Below are positions 1 to 7,957 of a stretch of 64,000 bases of DNA, piece by piece. The translations under genes were made by a program, and so were the position numbers. How positions within the stretch are numbered: the stretch's first letter is position 1; each line of letters opens with the position of its first letter. The notes under the pieces were generated by a model. That model was not told the DNA's origin and did not search any database. It saw nothing but the letters and a program-made list of their open reading frames with translations. Origin of the DNA: Sphingomonas sp. PAMC 26605 (GTDB taxonomy: Bacteria > Pseudomonadota > Alphaproteobacteria > Sphingomonadales > Sphingomonadaceae); the NCBI RefSeq assembly GCF_000241485.1, contig NZ_JH584241.1, positions 250,992 through 314,991 of the forward strand, in the 5' to 3' direction.

Positions 1-100
1 GACCGGGCCGTGCTTTGTCAAAGCAATGCTTTCGATTCTCTTCGAACAAAAACTCTATTATGCAAGACGTGGATATGGCCTAGACTGAGGCGTCGCAAAG

Positions 101-129
101 TTGTCTGCAAATATACTCTTATTTATAGA
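101..129 (+). promoter_or_regulatory. Candidate sigma70-type promoter
   Basis: TTGTCT at 101-106 and TATAGA at 124-129 are separated by 17 bases. They lie in an AT-rich island that contrasts with the GC-rich surroundings. The pair points into the DUF1842-like gene at 210, about 80 bases downstream. This is a pattern match only. Confidence 0.45.
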
Positions 130-209
130 TTTCATTTATATTTAAGAGTCAGGAATTGGATTGGATGTCGCTGCGACGTGTTGATTTTCAACTATAGCAG
201 GAGGTCATA

Positions 210-605
210 ATGACGGACGCAGTAGGACTTTATCAAGTGAAGCTGCTGGTGCAGGTCGGCGACGGGCATCTGCCGGGTGCGCCCAAGCTCGAGCTCGCTT
301 TGCTGGTCAACGCGCCGACGGGCCACATCACCGGCACCGCGCATATCACGCAAGCGCTGCCGCCGCCCTACGGCTCGATCGAATTCCCGGTGAGCGGTGT
401 GCTGCACCATACCGGCTTCGGTCACGACACCAAGCTGATCGCGCTTCACGGCGAATATGTCGTGTCGGTGCCGCCGCCCGCGATCGGCAGCTATCTCGCG
501 CAATTCTGGGCCGCGCTCGCGCTCGACGCCGACTGGAACGGCGTGGGGACCTACCGGTACGGCAACCACATCGTGCCGCACGCCAAGGTCAGCAAGGAGG
601 CCTGA
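210..605 (+). CDS. Small conserved protein resembling DUF1842
   Basis: This encodes a 131-residue soluble protein with no signal peptide or membrane segment. The start is firm because a strong AGGAGGT ribosome site sits just before the ATG. The N-terminal half (GLYQVKLLVQVGDG) and the mix of short beta-strand stretches with a GTAHITQALPPPYG loop resemble the DUF1842 family of unknown function, recalled from memory and not searched. DUF1842 is often followed by a DUF1843 partner; none is seen here, since the next gene is the convergent map. The AT-rich leader suggests its own promoter. No function is assigned. Confidence 0.75.
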   Translation: MTDAVGLYQVKLLVQVGDGHLPGAPKLELALLVNAPTGHITGTAHITQALPPPYGSIEFPVSGVLHHTGFGHDTKLIALHGEYVVSVPPPAIGSYLAQFWAALALDADWNGVGTYRYGNHIVPHAKVSKEA

Positions 606-617
606 GCGCCGGGCATC

Positions 618-648
618 GCGTGCGTCGGTTGATACCGGCGCACGCTTT
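618..648. terminator. Hairpin between convergent genes
   Basis: An 11-bp stem (618-628 pairing with 635-645, one G:T pair) with loop TTGATA and a short T stretch lies in the ~50-base gap between the convergent DUF1842-like gene and map. Its position fits a bidirectional terminator. Confidence 0.5.
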
Positions 649-656
649 GCCGCGGC

Positions 657-1481
657 TCAGTAAGGCGGCTTGTCGAACCCGCCGGGGCTGAGCGTGAAGA
701 TCTCGCAGCCGGTCTCGGTGATGCCGATCGAATGCTCGAACTGCGCCGAAAGCGAGCGGTCGCGCGTCACCGCGGTCCAGCCGTCGTCGAGCAGCTTCAC
801 GTCGGCGCGGCCGGTGTTGATCATCGGTTCGATCGTGAAGATCATGCCGGGCTTGAGTTCCGGCCCGGTGCCGGGCTTGCCGACATGGACGACCTCGGGC
901 GCATCGTGGAACAGCTGCCCCAGGCCATGCCCGCAGAAATCGCGGACGATGCCGTAGCGGTGCTTCTCGGCGTGGCGCTGGATCGCGTGGCCGATGTCGC
1001 CGAGATGGTTGCCGGGCTTGGCCGCCTCGATGCCGAGCATCAGGCATTCGTAAGTCACCTCGACGAGCCGCTTTGCCTTGATCGGCACGTCGCCGATCAG
1101 GTACATCCGGCTGCTGTCGCCGTGCCAGCCACCCAGGATCGGCGTCACGTCGACATTGACGATATCGCCGGCCTTGAGCGTCTTCTCGCTCGGGATGCCG
1201 TGGCACACGACATGGTTGAGCGAGATGCAGCTCGAATGCGTATAACCGCGATAACCGAGCGTCGCGGGCGTGCCGCCGCGCTCGACTATGAAGCGGCGGA
1301 CCATGTCGTCGATCTCGGCGGTCGACGTGCCGGGCACCATGTGCGGCACGATCATGTCGAGCGTCTCGGCGGCGAGCTTGCCCGCGGCGTGCATGCCGTC
1401 GAACGCGTCGCGGCCATAGAGCTTGATCGCGCCGGTGCGGCCGGTCGGGGCGTCGGCGGTGACGGTTACATAGTCGGTCAT
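657..1481 (-). CDS. map: Methionine aminopeptidase, type I
   Basis: This cytosolic metallopeptidase removes the initiator methionine from nascent proteins. The 274-residue sequence spans the whole pita-bread fold. The five metal ligands can be placed as D111 (NVDV), D122 (GDSS), H185 (CGHGLG), E218 (TIEPM) and E249 (FEHS), with the substrate-side histidine H94 in VCHGIP. There is no N-terminal zinc-finger extension, so this is the bacterial type Ia form. It is divergent from the CinA-like gene at 1535, with about 53 bases between the starts. No regulatory site stands out. The family identity is essentially certain; whether it is the only copy cannot be told from this window. Confidence 0.96.
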   Translation of the reverse strand: MTDYVTVTADAPTGRTGAIKLYGRDAFDGMHAAGKLAAETLDMIVPHMVPGTSTAEIDDMVRRFIVERGGTPATLGYRGYTHSSCISLNHVVCHGIPSEKTLKAGDIVNVDVTPILGGWHGDSSRMYLIGDVPIKAKRLVEVTYECLMLGIEAAKPGNHLGDIGHAIQRHAEKHRYGIVRDFCGHGLGQLFHDAPEVVHVGKPGTGPELKPGMIFTIEPMINTGRADVKLLDDGWTAVTRDRSLSAQFEHSIGITETGCEIFTLSPGGFDKPPY

Positions 1482-1534
1482 CCGAGACGATATAGCGAAA
1501 CCGCTTTCGCTTTGCGAGGGGCGGCGGCGGGGCT

Positions 1535-2302
1535 ATGGCTGCGGGCATGACGACACGCATCTGGACGGCCGCGCTCGCGGTGATCGGCGACGAAATCCTG
1601 TCGGGCCGCACGCAGGACAAGAATGTCGCGCAGATCGCGGCGTGGCTCAACGTCCAGGGGATCCGCCTCGCCGAGGTGCGGATCGTGGCCGACAAGCCCG
1701 CGGCGATCGTCGAGGCGGTCAATATCCTGCGGACGCGCAACGATTATCTGTTCACGACCGGCGGGATCGGGCCGACGCACGACGACATCACCGTCGATGC
1801 GATCGCGCAGGCGCTCGGCGTGCCGGTGGTGTTCCATCCGCAGGCGGTGGCGGTGCTCGACGCCTATTATGCGAGCCGCGGCGGGCTGACCGAGGCGCGC
1901 AAGCGGATGGCGCGCGTTCCTGAGGGCAGCGACCTGATCGAGAACCGCATGTCGGGGGCGCCGGGGATCCGCATCGGCAATATCTTCATCATGGCGGGCG
2001 TGCCGCATATCACCGCGGGGATGCTCGACGCGCTGACCGGCACGCTCGAGGGCGGGTTGCCGGTGCTGTCGCGCACGATCGGCTGCTGGGTGGCGGAGAG
2101 CGAGGTCGCCGATCTGCTGCGCCAGGCCGAAAAGGGCCATGAGGGGGTCGCGATCGGGAGCTACCCGTTCTTTCGCGACGGGCGGACGGGCGCCAATTTC
2201 GTCGTGCGCGCGACCGATGCGGCGCTCGCCGACCGCTGCATCGCCGACCTGACCAAAGCGTTGGAGGAGACCGGCCGCAGCGTCGTGGCCGGCGGGATTT
2301 GA
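1535..2302 (+). CDS. CinA N-terminal/MoaB-like molybdopterin-binding domain protein
   Basis: This 255-residue protein carries the competence/damage-inducible CinA N-terminal (COG1058) domain. AVIGDEILSGRTQDKN near the N-terminus and TTGGIGPTHDD around residue 75 are the conserved nucleotide-binding motifs. The C-terminal nicotinamide-nucleotide amidohydrolase domain of full CinA is absent, as in the stand-alone alphaproteobacterial form. Full CinA acts on ADP-ribose and NMN; the substrate of the short form is not established. The start could also be the ATG four codons later at 1547. The gene is followed closely by a lipoprotein gene in the same direction, so co-transcription is likely. Confidence 0.9.
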   Translation: MAAGMTTRIWTAALAVIGDEILSGRTQDKNVAQIAAWLNVQGIRLAEVRIVADKPAAIVEAVNILRTRNDYLFTTGGIGPTHDDITVDAIAQALGVPVVFHPQAVAVLDAYYASRGGLTEARKRMARVPEGSDLIENRMSGAPGIRIGNIFIMAGVPHITAGMLDALTGTLEGGLPVLSRTIGCWVAESEVADLLRQAEKGHEGVAIGSYPFFRDGRTGANFVVRATDAALADRCIADLTKALEETGRSVVAGGI

Positions 2303-2319
2303 GACTTGGGAGCGAAGCG

Positions 2320-2661
2320 ATGAAGCGGATCTATCTGGCGGCCGGGCTCGCGATGAGCCTGGCGGCATGCGATGGCAGCCCGAGCGGCAGCAGCGCGCCC
2401 GCCGCGGTCGCGACGCATGACCCGATGGAGGCGAAGATCGATGCGCTCTCGCCCGCGCTGCAGGAAACGACGATGTTCCGCGCGATCCAGGACGGGGGCT
2501 ACACCTGCCAGAAGATCGTGCGGATGGAGAAGCACGCACCGATCGACGGCAAGGCGGTGTGGATCGCCGAATGCGACGACAAGGGGCAATATGTCATCAC
2601 GCTCCAGCCCGGCGGGATCTTCTGGGTGAGCGGCGTGCCGCAACCGAAGAAGCCACGCTGA
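2320..2661 (+). CDS. Small predicted lipoprotein
   Basis: The ATG at 2320 is preferred over an upstream in-frame TTG at 2299 because it places a clean lipoprotein signal at the N-terminus: a short hydrophobic stretch ending in LAAC with C17 as the lipidated cysteine. The mature part of about 97 residues begins with a Ser/Ala-rich linker and contains two further cysteines (YTCQK and AECDD), which could form a disulfide. It lies directly behind the CinA-like gene and is probably transcribed with it. No family is recognised. It is likely anchored at the periplasmic face of a membrane. Confidence 0.75.
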   Translation: MKRIYLAAGLAMSLAACDGSPSGSSAPAAVATHDPMEAKIDALSPALQETTMFRAIQDGGYTCQKIVRMEKHAPIDGKAVWIAECDDKGQYVITLQPGGIFWVSGVPQPKKPR

Positions 2662-2939
2662 CGCGGACCAAGGTCAGCGTCTGCCGGCGCAAGCGGCGGT
2701 TTGCCGACGAGGCGGCGGCGGTGGCGGCGATCGCGGCGTTGGGGCTCGTGCTGCGGCCGTATCGGTGTGACCGGTGTTGGCAGATTCATCTGACCAGCCG
2801 GACCAAGGGAAAGCGGGTTGTCGTCGCTGGTTCTGTCCGGGGTGCGCAACCCTCCGCCGTCATCCCCGCGCAAGCGGGGATCCCGCTGCCTGACCCGGGC
2901 GGAGCAGAAGAAGCGGGACCCTCGCTGTCGCGAGGGTGA
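2658..2939 (+). CDS. Small CxxC protein without a canonical start
   Basis: The frame encodes a stretch that reads like a real protein: a basic start (CRRKRRF), an Ala-rich helix, then YRCDRCWQIHLTSR, a CxxC-plus-His pattern typical of small zinc-ribbon-like sphingomonad proteins. No ATG, GTG or TTG lies close to the conserved part. The nearest ATG is at 2559, deep inside the preceding lipoprotein gene. A CTG at 2658 overlaps that gene's TGA and would allow coupled translation. The C-terminus runs into the first 82-bp repeat and stops at 2939, so its last 30 or so residues are repeat-encoded. The coding call is plausible; the start is unsure. Confidence 0.45.
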   Translation: MTRTKVSVCRRKRRFADEAAAVAAIAALGLVLRPYRCDRCWQIHLTSRTKGKRVVVAGSVRGAQPSAVIPAQAGIPLPDPGGAEEAGPSLSRG

Positions 2940-3162
2940 CGAGTGGGGGCGGGCGCGTCGTTCGCCCCAGTCATCCCCGCGCAAGCGGGGACCCCGCTGC
3001 CCGGCCCGGGCGGAGCAGAAGAAGCGGGACCCTCGCTGTCGCGAGGGTGACGAGGGGGGGCGGGCGCGTCGTTCGCCCCCGTCATGCCCGCGGAAGCGGG
3101 GATCCCGCTGCCTGGCTCGGGCCGGGAAGAAGAGGCGGGACCCTCGCTTTCGCGAGCGTGAC
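2859..3162. repeat. Three tandem copies of an 82-bp double-hairpin repeat
   Basis: Copies lie at 2859-2940, 2970-3051 and 3081-3162, with a constant 111-bp period. Each begins GTCATCCC or GTCATGCC, has a CCCCGCG/GCGGGG hairpin near the left end, and a CCCTCGC/GCGAGGG hairpin ending GTGAC at the right end. The ends are therefore near-inverted repeats. The 29-bp spacers are also alike. A fourth copy lies at 5949. This is the architecture of REP/BIME-type or small non-autonomous elements. From 3163 to 3393 nothing recognisable is seen. Confidence 0.9.
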
Positions 3163-3393
3163 GGCGGGAGGACTCGAACGGTGCGCCAGGATAGCGGATC
3201 GAGTCCCGCCCGATGGACGTTGAAGCGCGCGCAATGCCCGTTTCACATCGCCGTTGCAGCACGGCGCCGCGAAGCCCACATAGCCCATTCCCGCCGACCA
3301 CCCGACCAGCCGATCAAGCGCTGGCATTGGAGAGCCCATCCATCCGGTCTCAGCCCCGCGACGCGCCGCTGACCCAAAGCCTTCGGACATCCC

Positions 3394-4893
3394 ATGAGAT
3401 TGCGCCGCCGGGGCCTCGCCTCGATCAACAGCGAGATTCGCGACGGCATCCTGCCCGCGGCCGGCGACATCGCGCAGGTCGCGCGCGACTCGGGGCCGGT
3501 CGACCATACGCCCAAGAACTATCGCCTCGTCGCGCTGATCATCGCCTGCGCGCTGTTCATGGAGCAGATGGACGCGACGATCCTCGCGACTGCGCTGCCG
3601 ACGATGGCGCGCGATTTCCACGTGCCCGCGACCAATATGAGCTCGGCGCTGACGTCTTACTTGCTGGCGCTCGCGATCTTCATCCCGGCGAGTGGGCGGT
3701 TGGCCGACCGCTTCGGGTCGCGCACCGTGTTCCGCGCGGCGATCCTGATCTTCGTCGCGGGCTCGGCGCTGTGCGGGATCGCGCCGAGTCTGCCGTTCAT
3801 CATGGGCGCGCGCTTCCTGCAGGGACTCGGCGGCGCGATGATGATTCCGATCGGGCGGCTCGTGCTGCTGCGCAGCGTCGCCAAGGAGGACATGGTCTCG
3901 GCGATGTCGTGGCTGATCATGCCCGCGCTGATCGGGCCGATCCTGGGACCCCCGGTCGGCGGGGCGATCGTCACCTATCTCGACTGGCGCTGGATCTTCT
4001 ATCTCAATTTGCCGATCGGTCTGCTCGGCGTGTTCCTGGTGACGCGCTATATCGGCGAGGTGCGCGCCGAGACGCGCGTCGCGGTCGACCCGTGGGGGTT
4101 CGTGCTGTCGGGCGTGGCGCTCGGCTGTTTGCTGTTCGGGTTCGAGATGACGAGTCGGACGGGCGAGTTGCCGCTGGCGCTCGGTCTGATCGGGATCGGC
4201 TGTATCGCGGGCGCGCTCTACATCCGCCATGCGCGGCACCGTGCCGATCCGATCCTCGACCTGTCGCTGATGCGCGTGCCGACCTTTCGGCTCTCGGTGA
4301 TCGGTGGATCGCTGACGCGGATCACGCAGGGCGCGCAGCCCTTCCTGCTGCCGATGATGCTGCAATTGGGCTTCGGCATGACCGCGGCGGCGAGCGGGGC
4401 GATCACCGTCGCAGGGGCGATCGGCTCGCTCGCGATGAAGGGGCTCGCGCCGCGCATCCTGCGGCGCTGGGGGTTCCGGCGCAGTTTGATTATCGGCGGG
4501 CTCGGCGGGAGCGCGGGCTATGCGGTGTGCGGGCTGTTTCGGCCCGACTGGCCGGTGCCGCTGATCTTCGGCGTGCTGATGCTGTCGGGTTTCTTCATGT
4601 CGTTCCAATTCTCGGCGTACAACACGATCGCCTATGACGAGATCCCGAGCGACCGGATGAGTTCGGCGACGAGCTTCTACGCGACCTTCCAGCAATTGAT
4701 GCTGTCGCTCGGGATCTGCGTCGGCGCGGCGTCGCTGCATGTCGGGATGCTGGGGGGCGGGCACGTGCTGCCCCGGCTCGGCGATTTCACGCTGGCGTTC
4801 TGGGTGGTGACCGCGGTGTCGGCGAGCGCGACGATCTGGAACGCGCGGTTTGCCGCCGATGCGGGGGCGGGGATGAGCGGGCATCGGGGGTGA
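3394..4893 (+). CDS. MFS drug-efflux transporter, DHA2 (EmrB/QacA-like) family
   Basis: This 499-residue inner-membrane protein begins with a ~45-residue cytoplasmic leader and then shows membrane helices throughout. The first helix carries MEQMDATILATALPT, the DHA2 signature, and motif A reads GRLADRFGSRT in the first cytoplasmic loop. Motif C-like glycine-proline content (GPILGPPVGG) in the fifth helix region is typical of proton-coupled exporters. Length fits DHA2. The true start may be a little downstream, since the leader is unusually long and arginine-rich. There is no adjacent membrane-fusion partner, so it probably works alone in the inner membrane. Its substrate is unknown. Confidence 0.9.
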   Translation: MRLRRRGLASINSEIRDGILPAAGDIAQVARDSGPVDHTPKNYRLVALIIACALFMEQMDATILATALPTMARDFHVPATNMSSALTSYLLALAIFIPASGRLADRFGSRTVFRAAILIFVAGSALCGIAPSLPFIMGARFLQGLGGAMMIPIGRLVLLRSVAKEDMVSAMSWLIMPALIGPILGPPVGGAIVTYLDWRWIFYLNLPIGLLGVFLVTRYIGEVRAETRVAVDPWGFVLSGVALGCLLFGFEMTSRTGELPLALGLIGIGCIAGALYIRHARHRADPILDLSLMRVPTFRLSVIGGSLTRITQGAQPFLLPMMLQLGFGMTAAASGAITVAGAIGSLAMKGLAPRILRRWGFRRSLIIGGLGGSAGYAVCGLFRPDWPVPLIFGVLMLSGFFMSFQFSAYNTIAYDEIPSDRMSSATSFYATFQQLMLSLGICVGAASLHVGMLGGGHVLPRLGDFTLAFWVVTAVSASATIWNARFAADAGAGMSGHRG

Positions 4894-4989
4894 TCGGGGG
4901 GGGAGGCGGATGGCGGGTTTCGACCAAGCCTCGCCATTTAAGTCAAGACCGACCTTGCAGCAAAGCCGTCATTCGGTCAGCTTGGCGCG

Positions 4990-5463
4990 ATGAGAAAGTG
5001 GAATGTCGCACTGAGCGCGCTGACGATGCTGGTTTTGACGGCGTGCCACGAAAAAGAATATCAGACGCTGCCGGACGGTGTGAATGCGGTGAATGTGAAC
5101 CTTGGCTCTGGTAAATGGACCGTGACGATCAGAAACAAGCATGGCGAAGCTTCGGATACGATTTTTGCTGCCAATGATCGTCAGCGGAGCAACATATACC
5201 TGACGCCGACGAACCAACTCGTTATCATCGAGCAAGGTGGCGACGACGTATTCTTTGCTATCCCAAAGGATGGTCTGCCGGAAGCGCTTGCAGGCAGGAA
5301 ATATGCAAAACGTGATACGCGATCTGACAATTGGCGCTACGTTGGCGCGATCAGAGACGAAGTCTTAATTCCATCGACGCGGGCCCCGGAATGCATCGCC
5401 CTTTTAGGCGAGGGCCGTTCGCCCTACCGGAAGCAATACCAAGTTCCCGACTTTTGCTCATGA
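4990..5463 (+). CDS. Predicted lipoprotein of unknown function
   Basis: This 157-residue protein has an N-terminal hydrophobic signal ending LTAC, with C19 as the lipidation cysteine. The mature domain is rich in short beta strands (NVNLGSGKWTVTIRNK, NQLVIIEQGGDDVFFAIP) and has two late cysteines. Codon use is visibly less GC-biased than the neighbours, which may mean recent acquisition. It stands alone between the MFS gene and a repeat-rich spacer. No family is recognised. Confidence 0.75.
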   Translation: MRKWNVALSALTMLVLTACHEKEYQTLPDGVNAVNVNLGSGKWTVTIRNKHGEASDTIFAANDRQRSNIYLTPTNQLVIIEQGGDDVFFAIPKDGLPEALAGRKYAKRDTRSDNWRYVGAIRDEVLIPSTRAPECIALLGEGRSPYRKQYQVPDFCS

Positions 5464-5558
5464 GCCGGTCGAAGCTCTGACGCGCAAGGTCCGCAATTTC
5501 GCTTCTGTCACCAAAATCAGCCTGTCTCGAATCTACACGGAGCCGGACAGAGCCACTT

Positions 5559-5647
5559 CCGTCGCCCCGGCGGAGGCCGGGGCCTCTGGATGGCTCGGGA
5601 GCGGTCGGACACAAATAGGGACGCCCCGGCCTCCGCCGGGGCGACGG
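5559..5647. repeat. Long perfect inverted repeat
   Basis: Two 25-bp arms (5559-5583 and 5623-5647) are exact reverse complements and are separated by 39 bases. The core of each arm, CCCCGGCGGAGGCCGGGG, is itself palindromic. Such GC-rich elements recur in sphingomonad spacers. It lies in the 615-base gene-free stretch 5464-6078. Confidence 0.85.
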
Positions 5648-5743
5648 TTATGGGTGTGGGCCGCACTACGCGAAGTTCGGACGTGTGCGATGCAAGACTT
5701 CAGGTTTAGGCCACGAATGGCGGAAAGGGATGCCCTAGGTCCG

Positions 5744-5841
5744 CCCCTCCCCTTTAGGGGAGGGGATGGGGGTGGGGGACGCCTCGCAGAGACCAACGGC
5801 TGTCACTTCCCCACCCCAACCCCTCCCCTGAAGGGGAGGGG
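5744..5841. repeat. Pair of inverted CCCCTCCCC/GGGGAGGGG hairpins
   Basis: Hairpins at 5744-5765 (loop TTTA) and 5820-5841 (loop TGAA) have 9-bp stems. The flanking GGGGGTGGGG and CCCCACCCC show that the two are inverted copies facing each other across about 55 bases. The right one is followed by CTTTT, so it could also terminate transcription. Confidence 0.8.
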
Positions 5842-5948
5842 CTTTTAAGGTGCGGGGCGCGAAATCGAGTCTTCCACGAGAAGACGTGTCTTGCCTTGGG
5901 CGAAGGGGCACGTGACCGTGGGCACATGGCGGGGACCAACCCACCCCC

Positions 5949-6030
5949 GTCATCCCCGCGAAAGCGGGGATCCCGCTGCCTGACCCGCGGTCTGAAGCAG
6001 AAGCGGGACCCTCGCTTTCGCGAGGGTGAC
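5949..6030. repeat. Fourth copy of the 82-bp double-hairpin repeat
   Basis: This has the same ends (GTCATCCCC and GAGGGTGAC), the same length and the same two hairpins as the three tandem copies at 2859-3162. It stands singly, about 50 bases downstream of the fpr stop codon. Confidence 0.9.
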
Positions 6031-6078
6031 GGGGGGCTACCAGACGGGGGCTACCCAATGTCGGGAATTAGCCGCCCG

Positions 6079-6891
6079 TCAGCCGACGAACGCGCGCTCG
6101 ATCACATATTGGCCCGGATGCGAGTTCGACCCCTCGACGAAGCCCATCGTCTCGAGCTTGGCGGCGAGGTCCTTGATCATCGCCATGCTGCCGCACAGCA
6201 TGATCCGGTCGGTCTCGGGGTCGAGCCGCTGCTCGCCGGGCATGTCCTTGAACAGCGTGCCGTCGTCGATCAGTCTGTCGATCCGCCCGCTGGTGTGGAA
6301 CGGCTCGCGCGTCACGGTCGGGACATAGGAGAACGCCGTCGCCGCCTGCTCGTCGACCAGCGGATCATCCGCCAGCTTCGCCTCGAGCGGCTCGCGGTAC
6401 GCGAGGTCGGTCACGCGCCGCACGCTGTGGACGATCTGGATCTGGTCGAAGCGATCGTAGATCTCGGGATCGCGCGCGACGCTGAGGAACGGCGCGAGGC
6501 CGGTGCCGGTCGACAGCATGAACAGCCGCTTGCCCGGCAGCAGCGCGTCGGCGACGAGCGTGCCGGTCGGCTTGCGGCCGAGATAGACCTGGTCGCCCGG
6601 CTGGATCTGCGACAGCCGCGAGGTGAGCGGGCCGTCGGGCACGCGGATCGAGAGGAATTCGAGTTCCTCGGCATAAGCCGGGCTGGCGATCGAGTAAGCG
6701 CGCAGCAGCGGGCGCTGCTCGCCGGCGAGGCCGAGCATGACGAACTCGCCCGAGCGGAAGCGGAAGCTCGCGGGGCGCGTGATCGTGAAGCTGAACAGAT
6801 GCTCGTTCCACATCCGCACGCTGAGCACGGTCTCGACGCTCAAAGCCGTCGTAGGTTCGAGACCGGGCAGGCTAGTCACCACATCACTCAT
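6079..6891 (-). CDS. fpr: Ferredoxin/flavodoxin-NADP reductase
   Basis: This FAD enzyme moves electrons between NADPH and ferredoxin or flavodoxin in the cytosol. The ~270-residue sequence has the FAD-binding barrel with LLRAYSIASPAYAEELEF (the RxYS isoalloxazine/phosphate motif), SIRVPDGPLTSRL, then the NADP-binding lobe with STGTGLAPFLSVARD and MLCGSMAMI. The C-terminal YVIERAFVG matches the bacterial subclass II enzymes of alphaproteobacteria. The ATG at 6891 is preferred to the TTG one codon upstream. The short reading frame 6895-7089 ends directly against this start and may be co-transcribed. Confidence 0.93.
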   Translation of the reverse strand: MSDVVTSLPGLEPTTALSVETVLSVRMWNEHLFSFTITRPASFRFRSGEFVMLGLAGEQRPLLRAYSIASPAYAEELEFLSIRVPDGPLTSRLSQIQPGDQVYLGRKPTGTLVADALLPGKRLFMLSTGTGLAPFLSVARDPEIYDRFDQIQIVHSVRRVTDLAYREPLEAKLADDPLVDEQAATAFSYVPTVTREPFHTSGRIDRLIDDGTLFKDMPGEQRLDPETDRIMLCGSMAMIKDLAAKLETMGFVEGSNSHPGQYVIERAFVG

Positions 6892-6894
6892 CAA

Positions 6895-7089
6895 TCAATC
6901 GTCCTTCAATGCAAGTCCGCCGCCGCGCCGTGCCACCGGGTCTCGACCCGATCCCGGCGCGGCTGCCCATCGCACCTCTTCCTTCAGGCTGAACGCCCGA
7001 TAGCGCGAGTCGGAGCCGTTCTGGACCCGATCCGCGCGACACGGGGCCGCATACGGCGCGGCGCCCGGGCGATCGACATAATCGCGCAC
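6895..7089 (-). CDS. Possible small protein upstream of fpr
   Basis: This 64-codon frame opens with GTG at 7089, preceded by a GGAG ribosome site at a good distance, and its TGA touches the fpr start region. The product is basic and Gly/Arg/Ala-rich (RYRAFSLKEEVRW in the middle) with no signal peptide. No family is recognised. Translational coupling to fpr is possible. The coding potential is uncertain, because high-GC DNA often leaves frames of this size by chance. Confidence 0.4.
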   Translation of the reverse strand: MRDYVDRPGAAPYAAPCRADRVQNGSDSRYRAFSLKEEVRWAAAPGSGRDPVARRGGGLALKDD

Positions 7090-7135
7090 CCGTTACTCCG
7101 GTCGCGCGGCACAATTCAACGGGTAACTTCGCGCG

Positions 7136-7405
7136 TCAGCCCGGCAGCTTCTCGACCAGCGCGGAAATGCTGTTTCCGGTAAAGGCGGTGAGCGACACGC
7201 CGTCGAGCTGGATCGCACGCTCGAGCGTCAGCGTCGCGGCTGACTGATGCGCCGGATCGAGCTCGCGCCAGGCGCGCACCGCGCCCTCGAGGCTGGTCAC
7301 TTCGGCGATGTCTTCCGAGCCGCGCGGCACGTCTTCGAGCGAAGCGCTCATCCGCCAGTCGATCGCGGGGGTCTTGGTGTCGTCGCCCCAGGTTGCTTCA
7401 GCCAT
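7136..7405 (-). CDS. Small protein of unknown function
   Basis: The ATG at 7405 gives an 89-residue product beginning MAEATWGDDTKTPAIDWRMS. A longer frame to 7507 exists, but its extra N-terminus looks non-coding. The protein is acidic, with an ASLEDVPRGSEDIAEVTSLEGAVRAWREL helix-rich centre and no signal or membrane segment. It starts inside the tail of the decayed TetR reading frame, so the original gene order may have been disturbed by the neighbouring deletion. No family is recognised. Confidence 0.6.
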   Translation of the reverse strand: MAEATWGDDTKTPAIDWRMSASLEDVPRGSEDIAEVTSLEGAVRAWRELDPAHQSAATLTLERAIQLDGVSLTAFTGNSISALVEKLPG

Positions 7406-7554
7406 GATCGTTCGCCTTTGTGAGAGGATGGCCCCGCGGCCTGCTGCGACAAAGCGCCGGGGACCCACTGTATGTTCCCGCAGATGTGCCAACGCGCGGT
7501 ATAGCACGTCCGGCGCCGACCCGCACAGGCGATGCGCTGTCGCTCAAATGGGGC

Positions 7555-7957
7555 AGGGCGATCAGTCGGGTCAGTTCGGCGTCGATCAGCTCGGCGACAT
7601 AGCTCGACAGGCGGCGCTGAGCGACCCGCGGATCCGAGATCCGGCGCCCCCCAGACGCCGTGGCCGACCGCCATCATGAAGTTCGCCAGATCGTCGCGTC
7701 GCGCCGCCTTGTCTCCGCCCGGCGCGAGGAAGCCGAGCGCCGGCAGGATGTTGTCGCGCACGCGCGCATCGACCGAATGGGGGATGTCGGCGACGCGTGA
7801 GGTGCGCGTCGCCTCCGAGATCGTTTCGACGAACAGCGCGCAATCCAAGGGATCGCTCGGTTCTTCCTGCACGAAGCGCGCGATCCAGCAGCGGACCAAG
7901 TCGAAATCGCGCGTTTCGACCGCGTTGCGCAGAACGCCAATATCGGCGCGGCTGTCC
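7555..7957 (-). pseudogene. C-terminal remnant of a TetR-family repressor
   Basis: Read leftward from about 7957, the frame gives NAVETRDFDLVRCWIARF, then ALFVETISEATRTSRVADIP, then FMMAVGHGVWG. This is the ligand-binding half of a TetR regulator. The sequence then shifts frame in a six-base C run at 7647-7652 and continues as SSYVAELIDAELTRLIA, the usual C-terminal helix. The helix-turn-helix half is missing: the frame meets a stop just upstream of the junction with the efflux remnant at ~7955. The frameshift alone could be a sequencing error, but the missing N-terminus cannot. Confidence 0.7.

Noticed and set aside
2859..3162. Regularly spaced repeats considered as a CRISPR array
   Set aside because: The units are 82 bp with two hairpins, the spacers are near-identical rather than unique, and no cas gene is present.
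3082..4884. 600-codon minus-strand open frame opposite the MFS gene
   Set aside because: Its product is a low-complexity Arg/His/Asp-rich sequence, typical of the antisense of a high-GC gene. The plus strand encodes a clear DHA2 transporter.
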